Positions 38,668 through 49,495 of a stretch of DNA of 64,000 bases are shown here, piece after piece. The stretch is from Kushneria indalinina DSM 14324. GTDB taxonomy: Bacteria; Pseudomonadota; Gammaproteobacteria; Pseudomonadales; Halomonadaceae. Positions within the stretch are counted from its first letter, which is position 1, and each line of letters begins with the position of its first letter. The notes beneath the pieces are model-generated. The model did no database searches. It was not told the DNA's origin and saw nothing but the letters and a program-made list of their open reading frames with translations. Location: contig NZ_QRDJ01000008.1 of the NCBI RefSeq assembly GCF_003385845.1, positions 620,001 to 684,000 on the forward strand. The letters are read 5' to 3'. A program made the translations under genes and the position numbers.

Positions 38668-39806
38668 GCTGCACTCTCCAGCGCTTGGCGAAACGTCGTG
38701 GCAATCACCGCGCCGCCCAGACAGACATTGCCCTCGTAAAGGACGGCGGACTGACCAGGCGTGACGGCGCGCTGGGGCTCGTCAAAGATCAGCGTGACGC
38801 TGTGATCGTTATTGATAATGACCCGACAGGGCTGATCGCTCTGGCGATAGCGGATCTTGGCGCTGGCACGAAATTCACTCACTGTCGGCGGCTCGCCAAT
38901 CCAGTGCATGGCTTCAGTGGTCAGCGACTGCCGATAGAGAAGATCGTGATGCTTGCCCTGGACCGCGATCAGAACGTTGCGTTCAAGGTCCTTGTCCGCC
39001 ACATACCAGGGCGCCTCGGGATAGCCGTTGATGCCGCCAATGCCCAACCCCTGGCGCTGGCCCAGGGTGTAGTACATCAACCCCATGTGCTCACCGATAT
39101 CTTCACCTTCCGGCGTCTGAATGCGGCCGGACTGCGCCGGCAGATACTGACGCAGAAAGTCGGCAAAGCGGCGCTCGCCGATAAAGCAGATACCGGTGGA
39201 GTCCTTCTTGCGCGCCGTGGCCAGACCGTGCTGTTCGGCCAGCGCGCGCACTTCGGATTTCTCCATCTCCCCGATGGGAAACAGGGTGCGGCTCAGGGCC
39301 TGTTCGCTGACGGCATGCAGGAAATAGCTTTGGTCCTTGTTGGCATCAATGCCCTTGCACAGCAGGGTGCGCCCGTCACGATCTTCACGGCGGACATAGT
39401 GGCCGGTGGCAATCAGCTCGGCGCCCAGCATTTCCGCGTAATCAAGGAAGACCTTGAACTTGATTTCGCGGTTGCAAAGGATGTCCGGGTTGGGCGTTCG
39501 CCCGGCCCGATACTCTTCAAGAAAGTGCTCAAAGACGTTATCCCAGTACTCGGCGGCAAAGTTGGCCGTGTGCAGACGGATACCCAGCCGGTCGCAGACG
39601 GCCTGGGCATCGGCCAGGTCGGCCTTTGCCGTGCAGTATTCGGTGCCGTCGTCCTCGTCCCAGTTTTTCATGAAAAGGCCTTCCACGTGATAGCCCTGCT
39701 CAAGCAGCAAAAGGGCCGTCACGGAAGAGTCCACACCGCCGGACATGCCGACGATGACCTTTGATGGCGTGGAAGAGGAGACTGCATTGTTGACAGGGGA
39801 AGTCAT
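38664..39806 (-). CDS. mnmA: tRNA-specific 2-thiouridylase MnmA
   Basis: MnmA thiolates U34 of tRNA Lys, Glu and Gln, using sulfur passed from a cysteine desulfurase through the Tus relay. The PP-loop [20 protein letters not shown] is at about residues 20-39. The catalytic cysteines lie in ILCNREIKF and TGICFIGER. The frame opens at 39830, but a TATAAT-like hexamer (39840-39845 on the opposite strand) sits just upstream of that codon. I therefore prefer the ATG at 39806 (380 residues). The sequence around nudJ suggests both read-through and local initiation. Confidence 0.95.
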   Translation of the reverse strand: MTSPVNNAVSSSTPSKVIVGMSGGVDSSVTALLLLEQGYHVEGLFMKNWDEDDGTEYCTAKADLADAQAVCDRLGIRLHTANFAAEYWDNVFEHFLEEYRAGRTPNPDILCNREIKFKVFLDYAEMLGAELIATGHYVRREDRDGRTLLCKGIDANKDQSYFLHAVSEQALSRTLFPIGEMEKSEVRALAEQHGLATARKKDSTGICFIGERRFADFLRQYLPAQSGRIQTPEGEDIGEHMGLMYYTLGQRQGLGIGGINGYPEAPWYVADKDLERNVLIAVQGKHHDLLYRQSLTTEAMHWIGEPPTVSEFRASAKIRYRQSDQPCRVIINNDHSVTLIFDEPQRAVTPGQSAVLYEGNVCLGGAVIATTFRQALESAA

Positions 39807-39911
39807 GGCGTACCCGTCGTCAGATATCATTTGGCCAACATTATACGCCAGCCGCCCCCTGCCTTGACAGGCGGGGAGGACGGATCGTGGTCGGATGGCT
39901 GCTCCGATGGT

Positions 39912-40394
39912 TCATGACGCTCTCTGGGGGTGATTCAGATCGCGGATCAGGTCGAGCGGGTAGGCGCGGCCTTCAAGGGCGTCGTGAATGCGTTTTGCCA
40001 CCAGCGGACTTCTGAGTCGGCCGGCGTGCTCAAGGGTTTCGATCTGCGCCGGGCGGTACCAGTCGATGCCGAAGATACCTTCATCAAGCGTTTCGGTAAC
40101 ACGCTGTACCGGGCGAGCCAGAAAGGTATGGCTGTGATAGACCACGCCGTTGGGGGCCGTGTTGATGTAAAGCCCCAGATAGCCGTCCAGAATGATCTCC
40201 CAGCCGCTCTCTTCCCGAGTCTCCCGGTGTACGGCCTCGATCAGGGATTCCCCGGATTCCAGATGTCCGGCTGGCTGATTGAATACCGTTGGCGCGCCCG
40301 CTGCGCCCAGGCGGTCACGCTCTTCGATCAGCAAAAATCGTTCACGATCGACCACGACGGCGGCGACCGTCACGTGGGGCAAAAATCGGCTCAT
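39912..40394 (-). CDS. nudJ: NUDIX phosphatase NudJ
   Basis: The Nudix box is readable as GHLESGESLIEAVHRETREESGW (about 42-64). The N-terminus (MSRFLPHVTVAAVV) and the C-terminal LRSPLVAKRIHDALEG follow E. coli NudJ. The enzyme hydrolyses nucleoside tri- and diphosphates and hydroxymethylpyrimidine diphosphate. The ATG at 40394 has AGGAAAG upstream and overlaps the rluE stop (ATGA), so the longer frame beginning at 40481 is rejected. 160 residues. Confidence 0.93.
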   Translation of the reverse strand: MSRFLPHVTVAAVVVDRERFLLIEERDRLGAAGAPTVFNQPAGHLESGESLIEAVHRETREESGWEIILDGYLGLYINTAPNGVVYHSHTFLARPVQRVTETLDEGIFGIDWYRPAQIETLEHAGRLRSPLVAKRIHDALEGRAYPLDLIRDLNHPQRAS

Positions 40395-40999
40395 CGTTCT
40401 TTCCTGCGTGTTCTGCTGCGTTGTGGCCGAGCGCCGCTCGGCTGTGAGGTGCGGGGCATGTGGATGGTTTCGCGTCGCCATTCACCCGGGGATAACGCTC
40501 CCAGCGTCCACTGGCCGATGGCCGTGCGAATCAGTCTCAGGGTGGGATGTCCCACATGGGCAGTCATTCGGCGCACCTGCCGATTGCGTCCTTCGGTAAT
40601 CGAGATTTCAATCCATGTGTCAACAATGTTGGCGCGATGACGTACTGGTGGTTCGCGTCGGGAAACCGTCGGCGAGTCGATCCGTCTGATTCTGGCGGGG
40701 CGGGTTGGGCCGTCCTTGAGAGTGATCCCTTTGGCCAGTGCCCTGAGAGCATTGTCATCAGGCTGACCTTCTACCAGGACAAGATAAGTCTTGGACTGCT
40801 TGTGATCAGGATGCGTAATCCGGTGGGCCAGCATGCCATCATCGGTCAGCAGCAGCAGGCCTTCGCTATCGTAATCCAGCCGCCCGGCAGGATAGATGTC
40901 AGGGATGTTCAGCCAACCGGCAAGGGTGTCACGGCCCTGTGTGTCCGTGAATTGTGTAAGCACCTGGAAAGGCTTGTGAAAGAGATAAAGTGTACTCAT
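40391..40999 (-). CDS. rluE: 23S rRNA pseudouridine synthase RluE
   Basis: This RsuA-family enzyme isomerises a uridine of 23S rRNA (U2457 in E. coli). The catalytic motif PAGRLDYDSEGLLLLTDDG (about 38-56) holds the active Asp. The EGRNRQVRRMTAHVGHPTLRLIR block is typical. The C-terminus is very basic. The ATG at 40999 is preferred to a GTG two codons earlier. It heads the minus-strand series rluE-nudJ-mnmA-hflD-purB and is divergent from icd, the same layout as in E. coli. Confidence 0.93.
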   Translation of the reverse strand: MSTLYLFHKPFQVLTQFTDTQGRDTLAGWLNIPDIYPAGRLDYDSEGLLLLTDDGMLAHRITHPDHKQSKTYLVLVEGQPDDNALRALAKGITLKDGPTRPARIRRIDSPTVSRREPPVRHRANIVDTWIEISITEGRNRQVRRMTAHVGHPTLRLIRTAIGQWTLGALSPGEWRRETIHMPRTSQPSGARPQRSRTRRKER

Positions 41000-41110
41000 A
41001 AGCACGACCTGATTGTCGACAACCTCTACGCAGTAACCGGGTCTTGATGCTACATTAGGCCCATCATTTCAGGACAGAATCTTTCGTTCCCATTACGTCG
41101 GAGTATTGCC

Positions 41111-42373
<1,263 letters not shown>

Positions 42374-42677
42374 CAAGTACTGTTACAGACCAGCGCCGCT
42401 GCCCGTTAGCAAAATGTATATAACGGGGAGCGCCGTTTTCGACTCTCGTTGCACCGTGCCGGCATGAGATACTGTTTTTGTTGCCGCGCGCTTGCATCGT
42501 CGGCAGGGCAGCACCATCTTTAAGGGGAACACTGAGGCTTGTTAGCGCTCAAACTGTTAGCTCGATGAGTGCATTCAATCATCTTTCCGCTTGTTTTCAT
42601 CGATCCGGGCACATATGTTCAAGATAGATAGTGAGGCACTTCACTGCGATTTTCGTAATACGGTCACTCGTTCAGGC
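42374..42677. other. 304-base intergenic region between icd and clpS
   Basis: No convincing gene is present, and no CspD-like frame. Two mutually exclusive hairpins can be drawn: CCCGTTA (42402-42408) with TAACGGG (42421-42427), or AACGG (42422-42426) with CCGTT (42432-42436) followed by TT. Either may end icd transcripts. The rest probably holds the clpS promoter, which I could not assign. The clpS frame stays open back to 42591, so the region may be slightly shorter than given. Confidence 0.5.
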
Positions 42678-43010
42678 ATGACACCTCCCGATTCCGACCC
42701 TGATCACAAGGAGCAGGGCGATGTCGCCGAGCAGTCGAGCGACCCAGAGCTTGAAGAACCGCCGCTTTACAAGGTGGTGCTTCACAATGACGACTACACG
42801 CCCATGGAGTTTGTCGTCGAAGTACTTCAAACCTTTTTCGCCATGGATCACGAGAAGGCGGTACAGATCATGCTGGCCGTTCATACTCAGGGTAAAGCGA
42901 CCTGTGGCATCTACACCCGTGATATCGCGGAAACCAGGAGCCAACAGGTCAATCAATACGCTCGAGAATGCCAGCATCCACTGCTGTGCGATATCGACCG
43001 GGCAGACTGA
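42678..43010 (+). CDS. clpS: ATP-dependent Clp protease adaptor ClpS
   Basis: ClpS recognises N-terminal Leu, Phe, Trp and Tyr and delivers such proteins to ClpAP. The core [21 protein letters not shown] and the later [20 protein letters not shown] are fully conserved, including the Asn-Asp-Asp binding pocket. The N-terminal extension is acidic. The start is unclear; the ATG at 42678 gives 110 residues, the usual size, while ATGs at 42591 and 42615 would add residues unlike the family. clpA follows after 30 bases. Confidence 0.95.
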   Translation: MTPPDSDPDHKEQGDVAEQSSDPELEEPPLYKVVLHNDDYTPMEFVVEVLQTFFAMDHEKAVQIMLAVHTQGKATCGIYTRDIAETRSQQVNQYARECQHPLLCDIDRAD

Positions 43011-43040
43011 GCTGTCTGCAGCGGCCAAGAGGGGACTGCC

Positions 43041-45314
43041 ATGTTGAGCAAAGAACTTGAATTGACCCTGAACACCGCATTTACCGTGGCGCGGTCAAAG
43101 CGCCACGAGTTCATGACCGTTGAACATCTTCTGCTGGCATTGCTGGACAATGCATCAGCGGCAGATGTCCTGCGTGCCTGCGGCGCCAATCTCGACAAGC
43201 TCCGCACCGATCTTCAGGACTTTATCAATACCACCACGCCGCTGATCCCCGAGGATCAGGACGACCGTGAAACCCAGCCAACCCTAGGCTTTCAGCGTGT
43301 GCTTCAGCGCGCTGTCTTCCACGTTCAGTCTTCCGGCAAATCGGAAGTGACCGGTGCCAACGTGCTGGTCGCCATCTTCTCCGAGCAGGAAAGTCAGGCG
43401 GTCTACTTCCTCAAGCAGCAGAACGTGGCACGTGTCGATGCAGTCAACTACATCGCACATGGCATCGCCAAGGTGGCCGGGCACAACCAGCAGGGCCAGC
43501 ACAATAGTGGCGGCGAGCCCGAGGACAGTGAAGAAGCCTCCGGCGATGCGTCATCGCATCCGTTAACCGGTTATGCGACCAACCTCAATGAACAGGCGCG
43601 CATCGGTCGGATCGATCCGCTGGTCGGCCGCGATCATGAGCTGGAACGTGTGGTGCAGATTCTGGCGCGTCGTCGCAAGAACAACCCCCTGCTGGTGGGT
43701 GAGGCCGGTGTCGGCAAGACCGCCATCGCCGAAGGGCTTGCCAAGCGCATCGTGGAAGAGGACGTGCCGGACGTCATCAGCGACGCCGTGGTGTACTCCC
43801 TCGATATGGGTGCCCTGCTGGCCGGGACCAAGTATCGGGGCGATTTTGAAAAACGCCTGAAGGGGCTTCTCGCCGAGCTCAAGAAAGAGCCCAACTCGAT
43901 TCTGTTCATCGACGAGATCCATACCATCATCGGTGCCGGTGCGGCCTCTGGCGGCGTCATGGATGCCTCCAACCTGCTCAAGCCCATGTTGTCTTCGGGT
44001 GAGCTGCGCTGTATCGGGTCGACGACCTTCCAGGAGTTCCGCGGCATCTTTGAAAAGGACCGCGCGCTGGCGCGTCGCTTCCAGAAAGTGGACGTTATGG
44101 AGCCGACGGTCGAGGATGCCATTCGCATTCTGAAAGGGCTGCGGGGTCGCTTCGAGGAGCATCACCAGCTCAAGTATACCGATGCGGCCATGGAAGCTGC
44201 CGTGCGGCTGGCGTCACGCTACATCAATGATCGTTATCTGCCTGACAAGGCCATCGATGTCATCGATGAAGCCGGGGCGCACCAGCGGCTGTTGCCGGCC
44301 GAGGCACGACTCTCCCAGATCGATGTCGAGCAGATCGAAGCGATCGTGGCGTCCATTGCCCGTATTCCGCCCAAAAGTGTGTCCAGTTCGGATCGCAAAC
44401 TGCTGGCGGATCTGGATCGCAATCTCAAGATGCTGGTCTTTGGGCAGAACGAAGCCATCGACAGCCTGTCGTCGGCCATCAAGCTGTCGCGTGCCGGACT
44501 GGGCTCGCCCGACAAGCCGGTGGGCAACTTCCTGTTTGCCGGTCCGACCGGGGTGGGCAAGACCGAAGTGGCTCGTCAGCTGGCCCAGATCATGGGGATT
44601 GAGCTGGTGCGCTTTGACATGTCCGAGTACATGGAGCGGCACACCGTATCGCGACTGATTGGTGCGCCTCCGGGCTATGTAGGCTACGACCAGGGCGGTC
44701 TGCTCACCGAGGCAGTGACCAAGAACCCGCACTGCGTGCTGTTGCTCGATGAAATCGAAAAGGCGCATCCGGATGTCTTCAACCTGCTGCTGCAGGTGAT
44801 GGATCACGGCAAGTTGACTGACAACAATGGTCGCGAAGCAGATTTCCGCAACGTGATTCTGGTCATGACGTCCAATGCCGGCGCCGAGCTGGCCTCGCGT
44901 CGCTCGATCGGTTTCCAGACTCAGGACCATTCGACGGACGCCATGGAAGTGATTCGCCGCACCTTTTCACCGGAGTTCCGTAACCGTCTGGACAGCATCA
45001 TCCAGTTCAGCCATCTCGACACTGACGTAGTGCGCAGTGTGGTCGACAAGTTCCTGGTCGAACTGCAGGCGCAGCTGGACGAAAAGCGTGTCCAGCTTGA
45101 AGTCGATGATGAGGCACGTGGCTGGCTTGCCGAGCATGGCTATGATCCGCAGATGGGCGCGCGTCCCATGGCACGCCTGATCCAGGAGAAGCTCAAGAAG
45201 CCTCTGGCCGAAATGATTCTGTTCGGCGATCTGGCCGACCACGGTGGAACGGTCCATGTCACGCTGGAAGATGGAGAGCTGCAGCTTTCAGCAGCTACCG
45301 AGCAGGTCGCCTGA
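43041..45314 (+). CDS. clpA: ATP-dependent Clp protease ATP-binding subunit ClpA
   Basis: ClpA is the hexameric unfoldase that feeds ClpP. The Clp N domain (about 1-145), a Ser/Glu-rich linker, and two AAA+ modules are present. Walker A motifs are GEAGVGKTAIAEG (about 222) and GPTGVGKTEVARQ (about 505), with Walker B LFIDEIHT and LLLDEIEKA. The middle coiled-coil domain of ClpB is absent, as expected. Length 757 is normal. It is followed by a UUCG-capped terminator and then the convergent infA. Confidence 0.98.
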   Translation: MLSKELELTLNTAFTVARSKRHEFMTVEHLLLALLDNASAADVLRACGANLDKLRTDLQDFINTTTPLIPEDQDDRETQPTLGFQRVLQRAVFHVQSSGKSEVTGANVLVAIFSEQESQAVYFLKQQNVARVDAVNYIAHGIAKVAGHNQQGQHNSGGEPEDSEEASGDASSHPLTGYATNLNEQARIGRIDPLVGRDHELERVVQILARRRKNNPLLVGEAGVGKTAIAEGLAKRIVEEDVPDVISDAVVYSLDMGALLAGTKYRGDFEKRLKGLLAELKKEPNSILFIDEIHTIIGAGAASGGVMDASNLLKPMLSSGELRCIGSTTFQEFRGIFEKDRALARRFQKVDVMEPTVEDAIRILKGLRGRFEEHHQLKYTDAAMEAAVRLASRYINDRYLPDKAIDVIDEAGAHQRLLPAEARLSQIDVEQIEAIVASIARIPPKSVSSSDRKLLADLDRNLKMLVFGQNEAIDSLSSAIKLSRAGLGSPDKPVGNFLFAGPTGVGKTEVARQLAQIMGIELVRFDMSEYMERHTVSRLIGAPPGYVGYDQGGLLTEAVTKNPHCVLLLDEIEKAHPDVFNLLLQVMDHGKLTDNNGREADFRNVILVMTSNAGAELASRRSIGFQTQDHSTDAMEVIRRTFSPEFRNRLDSIIQFSHLDTDVVRSVVDKFLVELQAQLDEKRVQLEVDDEARGWLAEHGYDPQMGARPMARLIQEKLKKPLAEMILFGDLADHGGTVHVTLEDGELQLSAATEQVA

Positions 45315-45340
45315 TCGGTACGCCATGCCAGTCGTCACTG

Positions 45341-45370
45341 ACGCCCTGTCTTCGGACGGGGCGTTTTTTA
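45341..45370 (+). terminator. Intrinsic terminator after clpA
   Basis: ACGCCCTGTC pairs with GACGGGGCGT (one G-U pair) around a UUCG tetraloop, followed by TTTTTT. Confidence 0.9.
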
Positions 45371-45490
45371 TGCGCGGAAACGGCTGGCGAACCGGAGGCT
45401 ATCTATTCGTCGGATGGCGAGCTGTCGGTTGGCTCGGCGCCACCAGCGCGCCGTGACGCAGCGAAAGACGTGAGGAGGGGGCGTGCAGGA

Positions 45491-45511
45491 TAAGGACGCA
45501 TGGCGTCCTTA
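45491..45511 (-). other. Palindrome overlapping the infA stop codon
   Basis: TAAGGACGC and GCGTCCTTA flank a three-base centre; the TAA of one arm is the infA stop codon. A short hairpin would form at the end of the infA message. No T-run of note follows, so it is a weak terminator at best, or a 3' stabiliser. Confidence 0.5.
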
Positions 45512-45727
45512 GCGAGAGCGATAGACGATACGGCCCTTGGACAGATCATAGGGCGTCAGTTCTACCTTGACCTTGTCGCCGGTCAGAATGCGGATGTAGT
45601 TCTTGCGCATCTTGCCGGAAATGTGTGCCGTGACAACATGGCCGTTTTCGAGCTCGACGCGAAACATGGTGTTGGGAAGCGTATCGACGATCACGCCTTC
45701 CATTTCAATATGATCTTCTCTTGCCAT
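45509..45727 (-). CDS. infA: Translation initiation factor IF-1
   Basis: The 72-residue protein starts [19 protein letters not shown] and is the single S1/OB-fold IF-1, with the RNA-binding segment [16 protein letters not shown]. The frame is open further upstream to 45799, but the ATG at 45727 gives the exact family length. It lies between clpA (convergent) and bpt (upstream, same strand). This matches the usual clpA-infA-aat neighbourhood of gammaproteobacteria. No tRNA-Ser gene is present in the clpA-infA gap, unlike E. coli. Confidence 0.98.
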   Translation of the reverse strand: MAREDHIEMEGVIVDTLPNTMFRVELENGHVVTAHISGKMRKNYIRILTGDKVKVELTPYDLSKGRIVYRSR

Positions 45728-45881
45728 ATGATGTATTCCCCGATAATCGTAATATGAGCACGCCATCAGGGCAGTCTTGCTGGCCGAATGGTCAGACAAT
45801 GTTGAATGATGGCGGACTGAACGTGCGATATTTTGCCTGATACCTGCCTGAAGCGCAAAGCCGCTAAAAGCTTATACCGCT

Positions 45882-46619
45882 TTAATGATGCGTCTGGGTG
45901 ACCGGAATGCTCCGGCGCCAGCGATGCCCCTGCAGATACTCCAGCGGTTTGAAGCGCTGCTTGTAATCCATTTTCTGACTTTCATTGATCCAGTAGCCCA
46001 GATACACGTGCTCAAGCCCCAGCGACTGCGCCCTGCGGATCTGCCAGATCACTGCCCAGCTTCCCAGAGATCTTGACCGGAAGGCATCATCAGGATCGAA
46101 GAAGGTATAGATGGCAGAGAGCCCGTGGGTGAGAAAATCCACGGCCGCCACGGCCAGAAGACGTCCGTCGAGTCGAAACTCGACCAGCCGTGAAAAGTCG
46201 TGTGAGGTATTCAAAAAGGCGCGGTACTGTTCGATGGCCGGTGGATACATCTCACCATCACTGTGGCGCGTTCTGATGTAGCGCTCATAAAGCGCATAGT
46301 GCTCTTCATCAAAGCAGGCCGGGCGCTCGATGGCGACCAGATCCTGATTGTCGCGTTCGGTACGCCTGAGAGAACGGTCAGGCGCAAAGTCATTGACCGG
46401 TACACGCACGGAGACACAGGCATTGCACTCCTGGCAATGCGGTCGATAGAGATGGGTACCACTGCGCCTGAAGCCCATCAGGGTCAGCGCGCTGTACATC
46501 TCGTGATCCACGGGCGTATGTGGATCCATGAACAGCGTTGTGGCCTCATGGGCTCCCAGATAACTGCAGTCATGAGGCTCTGTCAGGAAAAACCGCAACT
46601 CCTGAAGGGGTGAATGCAT
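45882..46619 (-). CDS. bpt: Aspartate/glutamate leucyltransferase (N-end rule)
   Basis: Bpt transfers leucine from Leu-tRNA to proteins that begin with Asp or Glu, making them ClpS substrates. The N-terminal block (FFLTEPHDCSYL) and the cysteine cluster HCQECNACVSVRVPV mark it. The later DFLTHGLSAIYTFFDPD and LGYWINESQKMDYKQRFKPLE complete the ATE/Bpt signature. The ATG at 46619 gives 245 residues. It lies 73 bases after aat on the same strand. Confidence 0.94.
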   Translation of the reverse strand: MHSPLQELRFFLTEPHDCSYLGAHEATTLFMDPHTPVDHEMYSALTLMGFRRSGTHLYRPHCQECNACVSVRVPVNDFAPDRSLRRTERDNQDLVAIERPACFDEEHYALYERYIRTRHSDGEMYPPAIEQYRAFLNTSHDFSRLVEFRLDGRLLAVAAVDFLTHGLSAIYTFFDPDDAFRSRSLGSWAVIWQIRRAQSLGLEHVYLGYWINESQKMDYKQRFKPLEYLQGHRWRRSIPVTQTHH

Positions 46620-46692
46620 GCTTGAGTTGTTCAACGGGCGCAACGTCCAAAAAGGTGGTCTGGGGCTCGCGACATCAATGATTTGATAATGG

Positions 46693-47382
46693 TTATCGGC
46701 GCAGTGTCGAGGGTTCTTGAAAGTAGGGCGGGATATGGCGCTCAAGCAGGGCATTGAACTGATCACGTGATATATCACGAGCCCCCATGCTGGCCAGATG
46801 TGCCGTGTGCATCTGGCAATCCACCAGCGCCAGATCGTGATGCGCGGACAGCCACTCTACCAGCCGCACCAGGGCGATCTTGGAGCTATCAGGGCGTATG
46901 GAGAACATCGATTCGCCGAAAAATACCCGCCCCATCAGGATGCCGTACAGGCCGCCCACCAGCGTATCTCCCTCCCATATCTCGACACTATGACCATGGC
47001 CCAGCTGATGCAGGGCCACGTAGGCCTGAATGATATCAGATGAAATCCAGGTGCCTTCCTGCGCCTCCCGCTGAGCGGCGCACTGCGTCATCACCGCCTC
47101 GAATGCCTGATCGAAGGTCGCTGTCATGCCCGAATTGCGAAGCCGTTTGGCCAGGCTTCGACGTACGCGAAGTTCGTCGGGAAACAGCACCATCCTGGGG
47201 TCGGGCGACCACCAGAGAATGGGATCGTCTTCATTGAACCACGGGAAAATGCCGCGCCGATAGGCCGCCAATAGCCACTCCGGCGTGAGATCGCCACCCG
47301 CCGCCAGCAGGCCATTGGGCGTTTCAAGCGCGTTATCCAGCGCAGGGAATCCAACGGGACAGGGGGCAAGCCAGTCAATCAT
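46693..47382 (-). CDS. aat: Leucyl/phenylalanyl-tRNA--protein transferase
   Basis: Aat adds Leu or Phe to proteins starting with Lys or Arg, marking them for ClpS-ClpAP. The conserved NGLLAAGGDLTPEWLLAAYRRGIFPWF and ILWWSPDPRMVL blocks lie at about 24-65, and GGLYGILMGRVFFGESMFS is in the C-terminal half. The ATG at 47382 aligns the N-terminus with the E. coli enzyme (229 residues); an ATG at 47418 is also possible. It is the first gene of aat-bpt, with infA further down. Confidence 0.95.
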   Translation of the reverse strand: MIDWLAPCPVGFPALDNALETPNGLLAAGGDLTPEWLLAAYRRGIFPWFNEDDPILWWSPDPRMVLFPDELRVRRSLAKRLRNSGMTATFDQAFEAVMTQCAAQREAQEGTWISSDIIQAYVALHQLGHGHSVEIWEGDTLVGGLYGILMGRVFFGESMFSIRPDSSKIALVRLVEWLSAHHDLALVDCQMHTAHLASMGARDISRDQFNALLERHIPPYFQEPSTLRR

Positions 47383-47551
47383 GGCGGTATCCAGAGGCTG
47401 GATGGCATGACATTTCATTTCCAGATGCCTGATAAAACATTCGATATCTCTCAAGTTTCAAACATGATGGCCGACATTGGATCGCAGGAAGGTTTGTCGG
47501 AACGGATGCTGGCTGCCAAAAAACATTGACCATTATTATTGGATATCTTTT

Positions 47552-49495
47552 ATGGCGGACTATTTTCGACGCATGAGCATTGGTTCACGTCTGGCACTGG
47601 TAATCGGATTGGTGGCCATCGCGGGGTTTGTCGCCTTAAGCTGGGGGCTGTCGTCTTCCAGCGCCCGCACCCTTCGCACACATGCCACGCACAGCATGAA
47701 GCAGCAGACGCAACAGTTCACCGATTCGGTCACGCTTTTCGATCAGAGTCTACAGCAGCAGAGTGCGCGTTTTTTAAAGCTGTTTCAGACCGAAGGCCTG
47801 GCCCCACCCTTTGTGCTTGATTCTGATCAGACCATGGACATCAAGTCCAGAGAGACACCGCTGCTGATGGACCAGCGTGGCGCGCTCAACATGGATACTC
47901 AGCGGGTGGATGATTTCACTCGGCGTACCGGTACACCCGTCACGCTTTTTGCTCGTACCGGCGACGACTTTGTTCGCGTCAATACGTCGCTCAAGGATGC
48001 TCAGGGGGAGCGCGCCGTCGGCACTTTGCTTGACCGCAATGGCGCAAGCTACCGTGCTCTGATGGAAGATCGTGTTTATTCCGGCATTGCCACGCTTTTT
48101 GGTACCCCCTACATCACCCGCTATGAGCCCATTCATGACGCCCGGGGCCGCGTTATCGGTGCCAGCTTTATCGGGGTGGACATTACCGCCGATCTGGAAA
48201 ACTTCAAGGCACGCGTGCGTTCGCTGAGTATCGGTGACAACGGCTACTTCATGATTGTTGATGCCAACGATGGGAGCGTGCTGGCCGGTGGTGACCACGA
48301 GGGTGCGTCACTGAAAGAGGTGCCTGATGTCGATGGCAGTCCTGCCTTTGCACCGATCTTTCAGAAGCAGCAGGGGCTTTTTGAATATCAGCTGTCCGAC
48401 AGCGAACACGCCCGTCAAACAACCTATTTCATGCAGTACCCTGACTGGCATTGGGTGGTGGCCGCTACGGCCGTCAATGCTGATATCGATGATCAGATTG
48501 CTGCAACGCGTAATCGGTTTTTGCTGATTGCGCTGGGGCTGGCGCTGGCGGCGGCCCTGGGCGTTTATTTCATGATGCGTCGCAGCCTCAGTAATCCTCT
48601 GGCCAGCGTGCAGGGGTTGGCCGGCCATCTGGCCAACGGCGATCTCAGGCAGCGTCTTGACAGCCATCGCAAGGATGAAATCGGCTCGCTGGTGGGCGCC
48701 ATGAACGGTATCAGTGACGGTCTGCGAGACATTGTCGGTCGCGTTCGTCAGTCGGTGGAAAGCATCGGTCATGCCTCCGGTGAAATTGCCAGTGGCAACA
48801 TGGACCTGTCACGCCGGACCGAAAGCCAGGCCGCAAGCCTTGAGCAAACGGCGGCCAGTATCGAAGAGCTGACCGCCACCGTACGTCAGAATACCGAGCG
48901 TGCCCGTCAGGGAGACAGCATGGCAGGGGAGGTGGTTGCCTCGGCCCGAGAGGGCCAGCAGCGTCTGGGGCGTGCCATGACCACGCTCAAGGATCTGGAT
49001 GCCACGGCTTCGAAAATGTCCGATATCATCGCCACTATCGATGGCATCGCCTTTCAGACCAACCTTCTGGCGCTCAACGCCTCGGTCGAGGCCGCTCGTG
49101 CCGGTGCCCACGGTCGTGGCTTTACCGTGGTGGCCGATGAGGTTCGGCGCCTGGCAGTGCGCTGCAGCGAGGCGTCTGCCGATATCGGTCAACTGATTCG
49201 ACATACCATCGAGGAGGTCACCACCGGCAACGCTCATATCCAGCAAAGCGGCGAACAGATCGAGGAGATCACGGCGCGGATGGAAAACCTGGGTGTCATC
49301 GTCAACGAGATCAGTCGCGCCAGTGAAGAGCAGCTGGCAGGCATCGAGCAGGTCAGCAGTGCACTGGCATCGCTGGATGAAACCACACAGCACAATGCCG
49401 CCCTGGTCGAGCAGTCGGCCGCCGCGTCCGGACATCTGGACGAGCAGGCTCGCAAGCTCAGTGAGGTCGTGCGGGTCTTCCATTTGCCGGCCTGA
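47552..49495 (+). CDS. Methyl-accepting chemotaxis protein with periplasmic Cache-type sensor
   Basis: A first membrane helix (about 15-36) is followed by a periplasmic region of about 285 residues with a Cache-like fold (TPVTLFARTGDDFVRVNT and GNDGYFMIVDANDGSVLAG-like patterns). The second helix is at about 322-342. A HAMP domain (about 345-395) and a long signalling hairpin with the conserved tip EVRRLAVRCSEASADIGQLI come next. The tip differs from the usual RSA by RCS. There is no CheR-docking pentapeptide; it ends VFHLPA. The ligand is unknown. I use the ATG at 47552, because earlier codons add a non-membrane leader. It stands alone, divergent from aat. Confidence 0.92.
   Translation: MADYFRRMSIGSRLALVIGLVAIAGFVALSWGLSSSSARTLRTHATHSMKQQTQQFTDSVTLFDQSLQQQSARFLKLFQTEGLAPPFVLDSDQTMDIKSRETPLLMDQRGALNMDTQRVDDFTRRTGTPVTLFARTGDDFVRVNTSLKDAQGERAVGTLLDRNGASYRALMEDRVYSGIATLFGTPYITRYEPIHDARGRVIGASFIGVDITADLENFKARVRSLSIGDNGYFMIVDANDGSVLAGGDHEGASLKEVPDVDGSPAFAPIFQKQQGLFEYQLSDSEHARQTTYFMQYPDWHWVVAATAVNADIDDQIAATRNRFLLIALGLALAAALGVYFMMRRSLSNPLASVQGLAGHLANGDLRQRLDSHRKDEIGSLVGAMNGISDGLRDIVGRVRQSVESIGHASGEIASGNMDLSRRTESQAASLEQTAASIEELTATVRQNTERARQGDSMAGEVVASAREGQQRLGRAMTTLKDLDATASKMSDIIATIDGIAFQTNLLALNASVEAARAGAHGRGFTVVADEVRRLAVRCSEASADIGQLIRHTIEEVTTGNAHIQQSGEQIEEITARMENLGVIVNEISRASEEQLAGIEQVSSALASLDETTQHNAALVEQSAAASGHLDEQARKLSEVVRVFHLPA

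Noticed and set aside
38613-39764. A 383-codon plus-strand frame opposite mnmA
   Set aside because: MnmA and HflD on the minus strand are clear. The opposite frame has no domain and covers their junction.
39861-39885. A TTGACA hexamer at 39864-39869 on the plus strand as a promoter
   Set aside because: It would drive transcription antisense to nudJ, and no -10 box is found at proper spacing.
45371-45490. A possible tRNA between clpA and infA, as in E. coli
   Set aside because: No T-loop (GTTCGANTC-like) or acceptor stem can be drawn in this interval.
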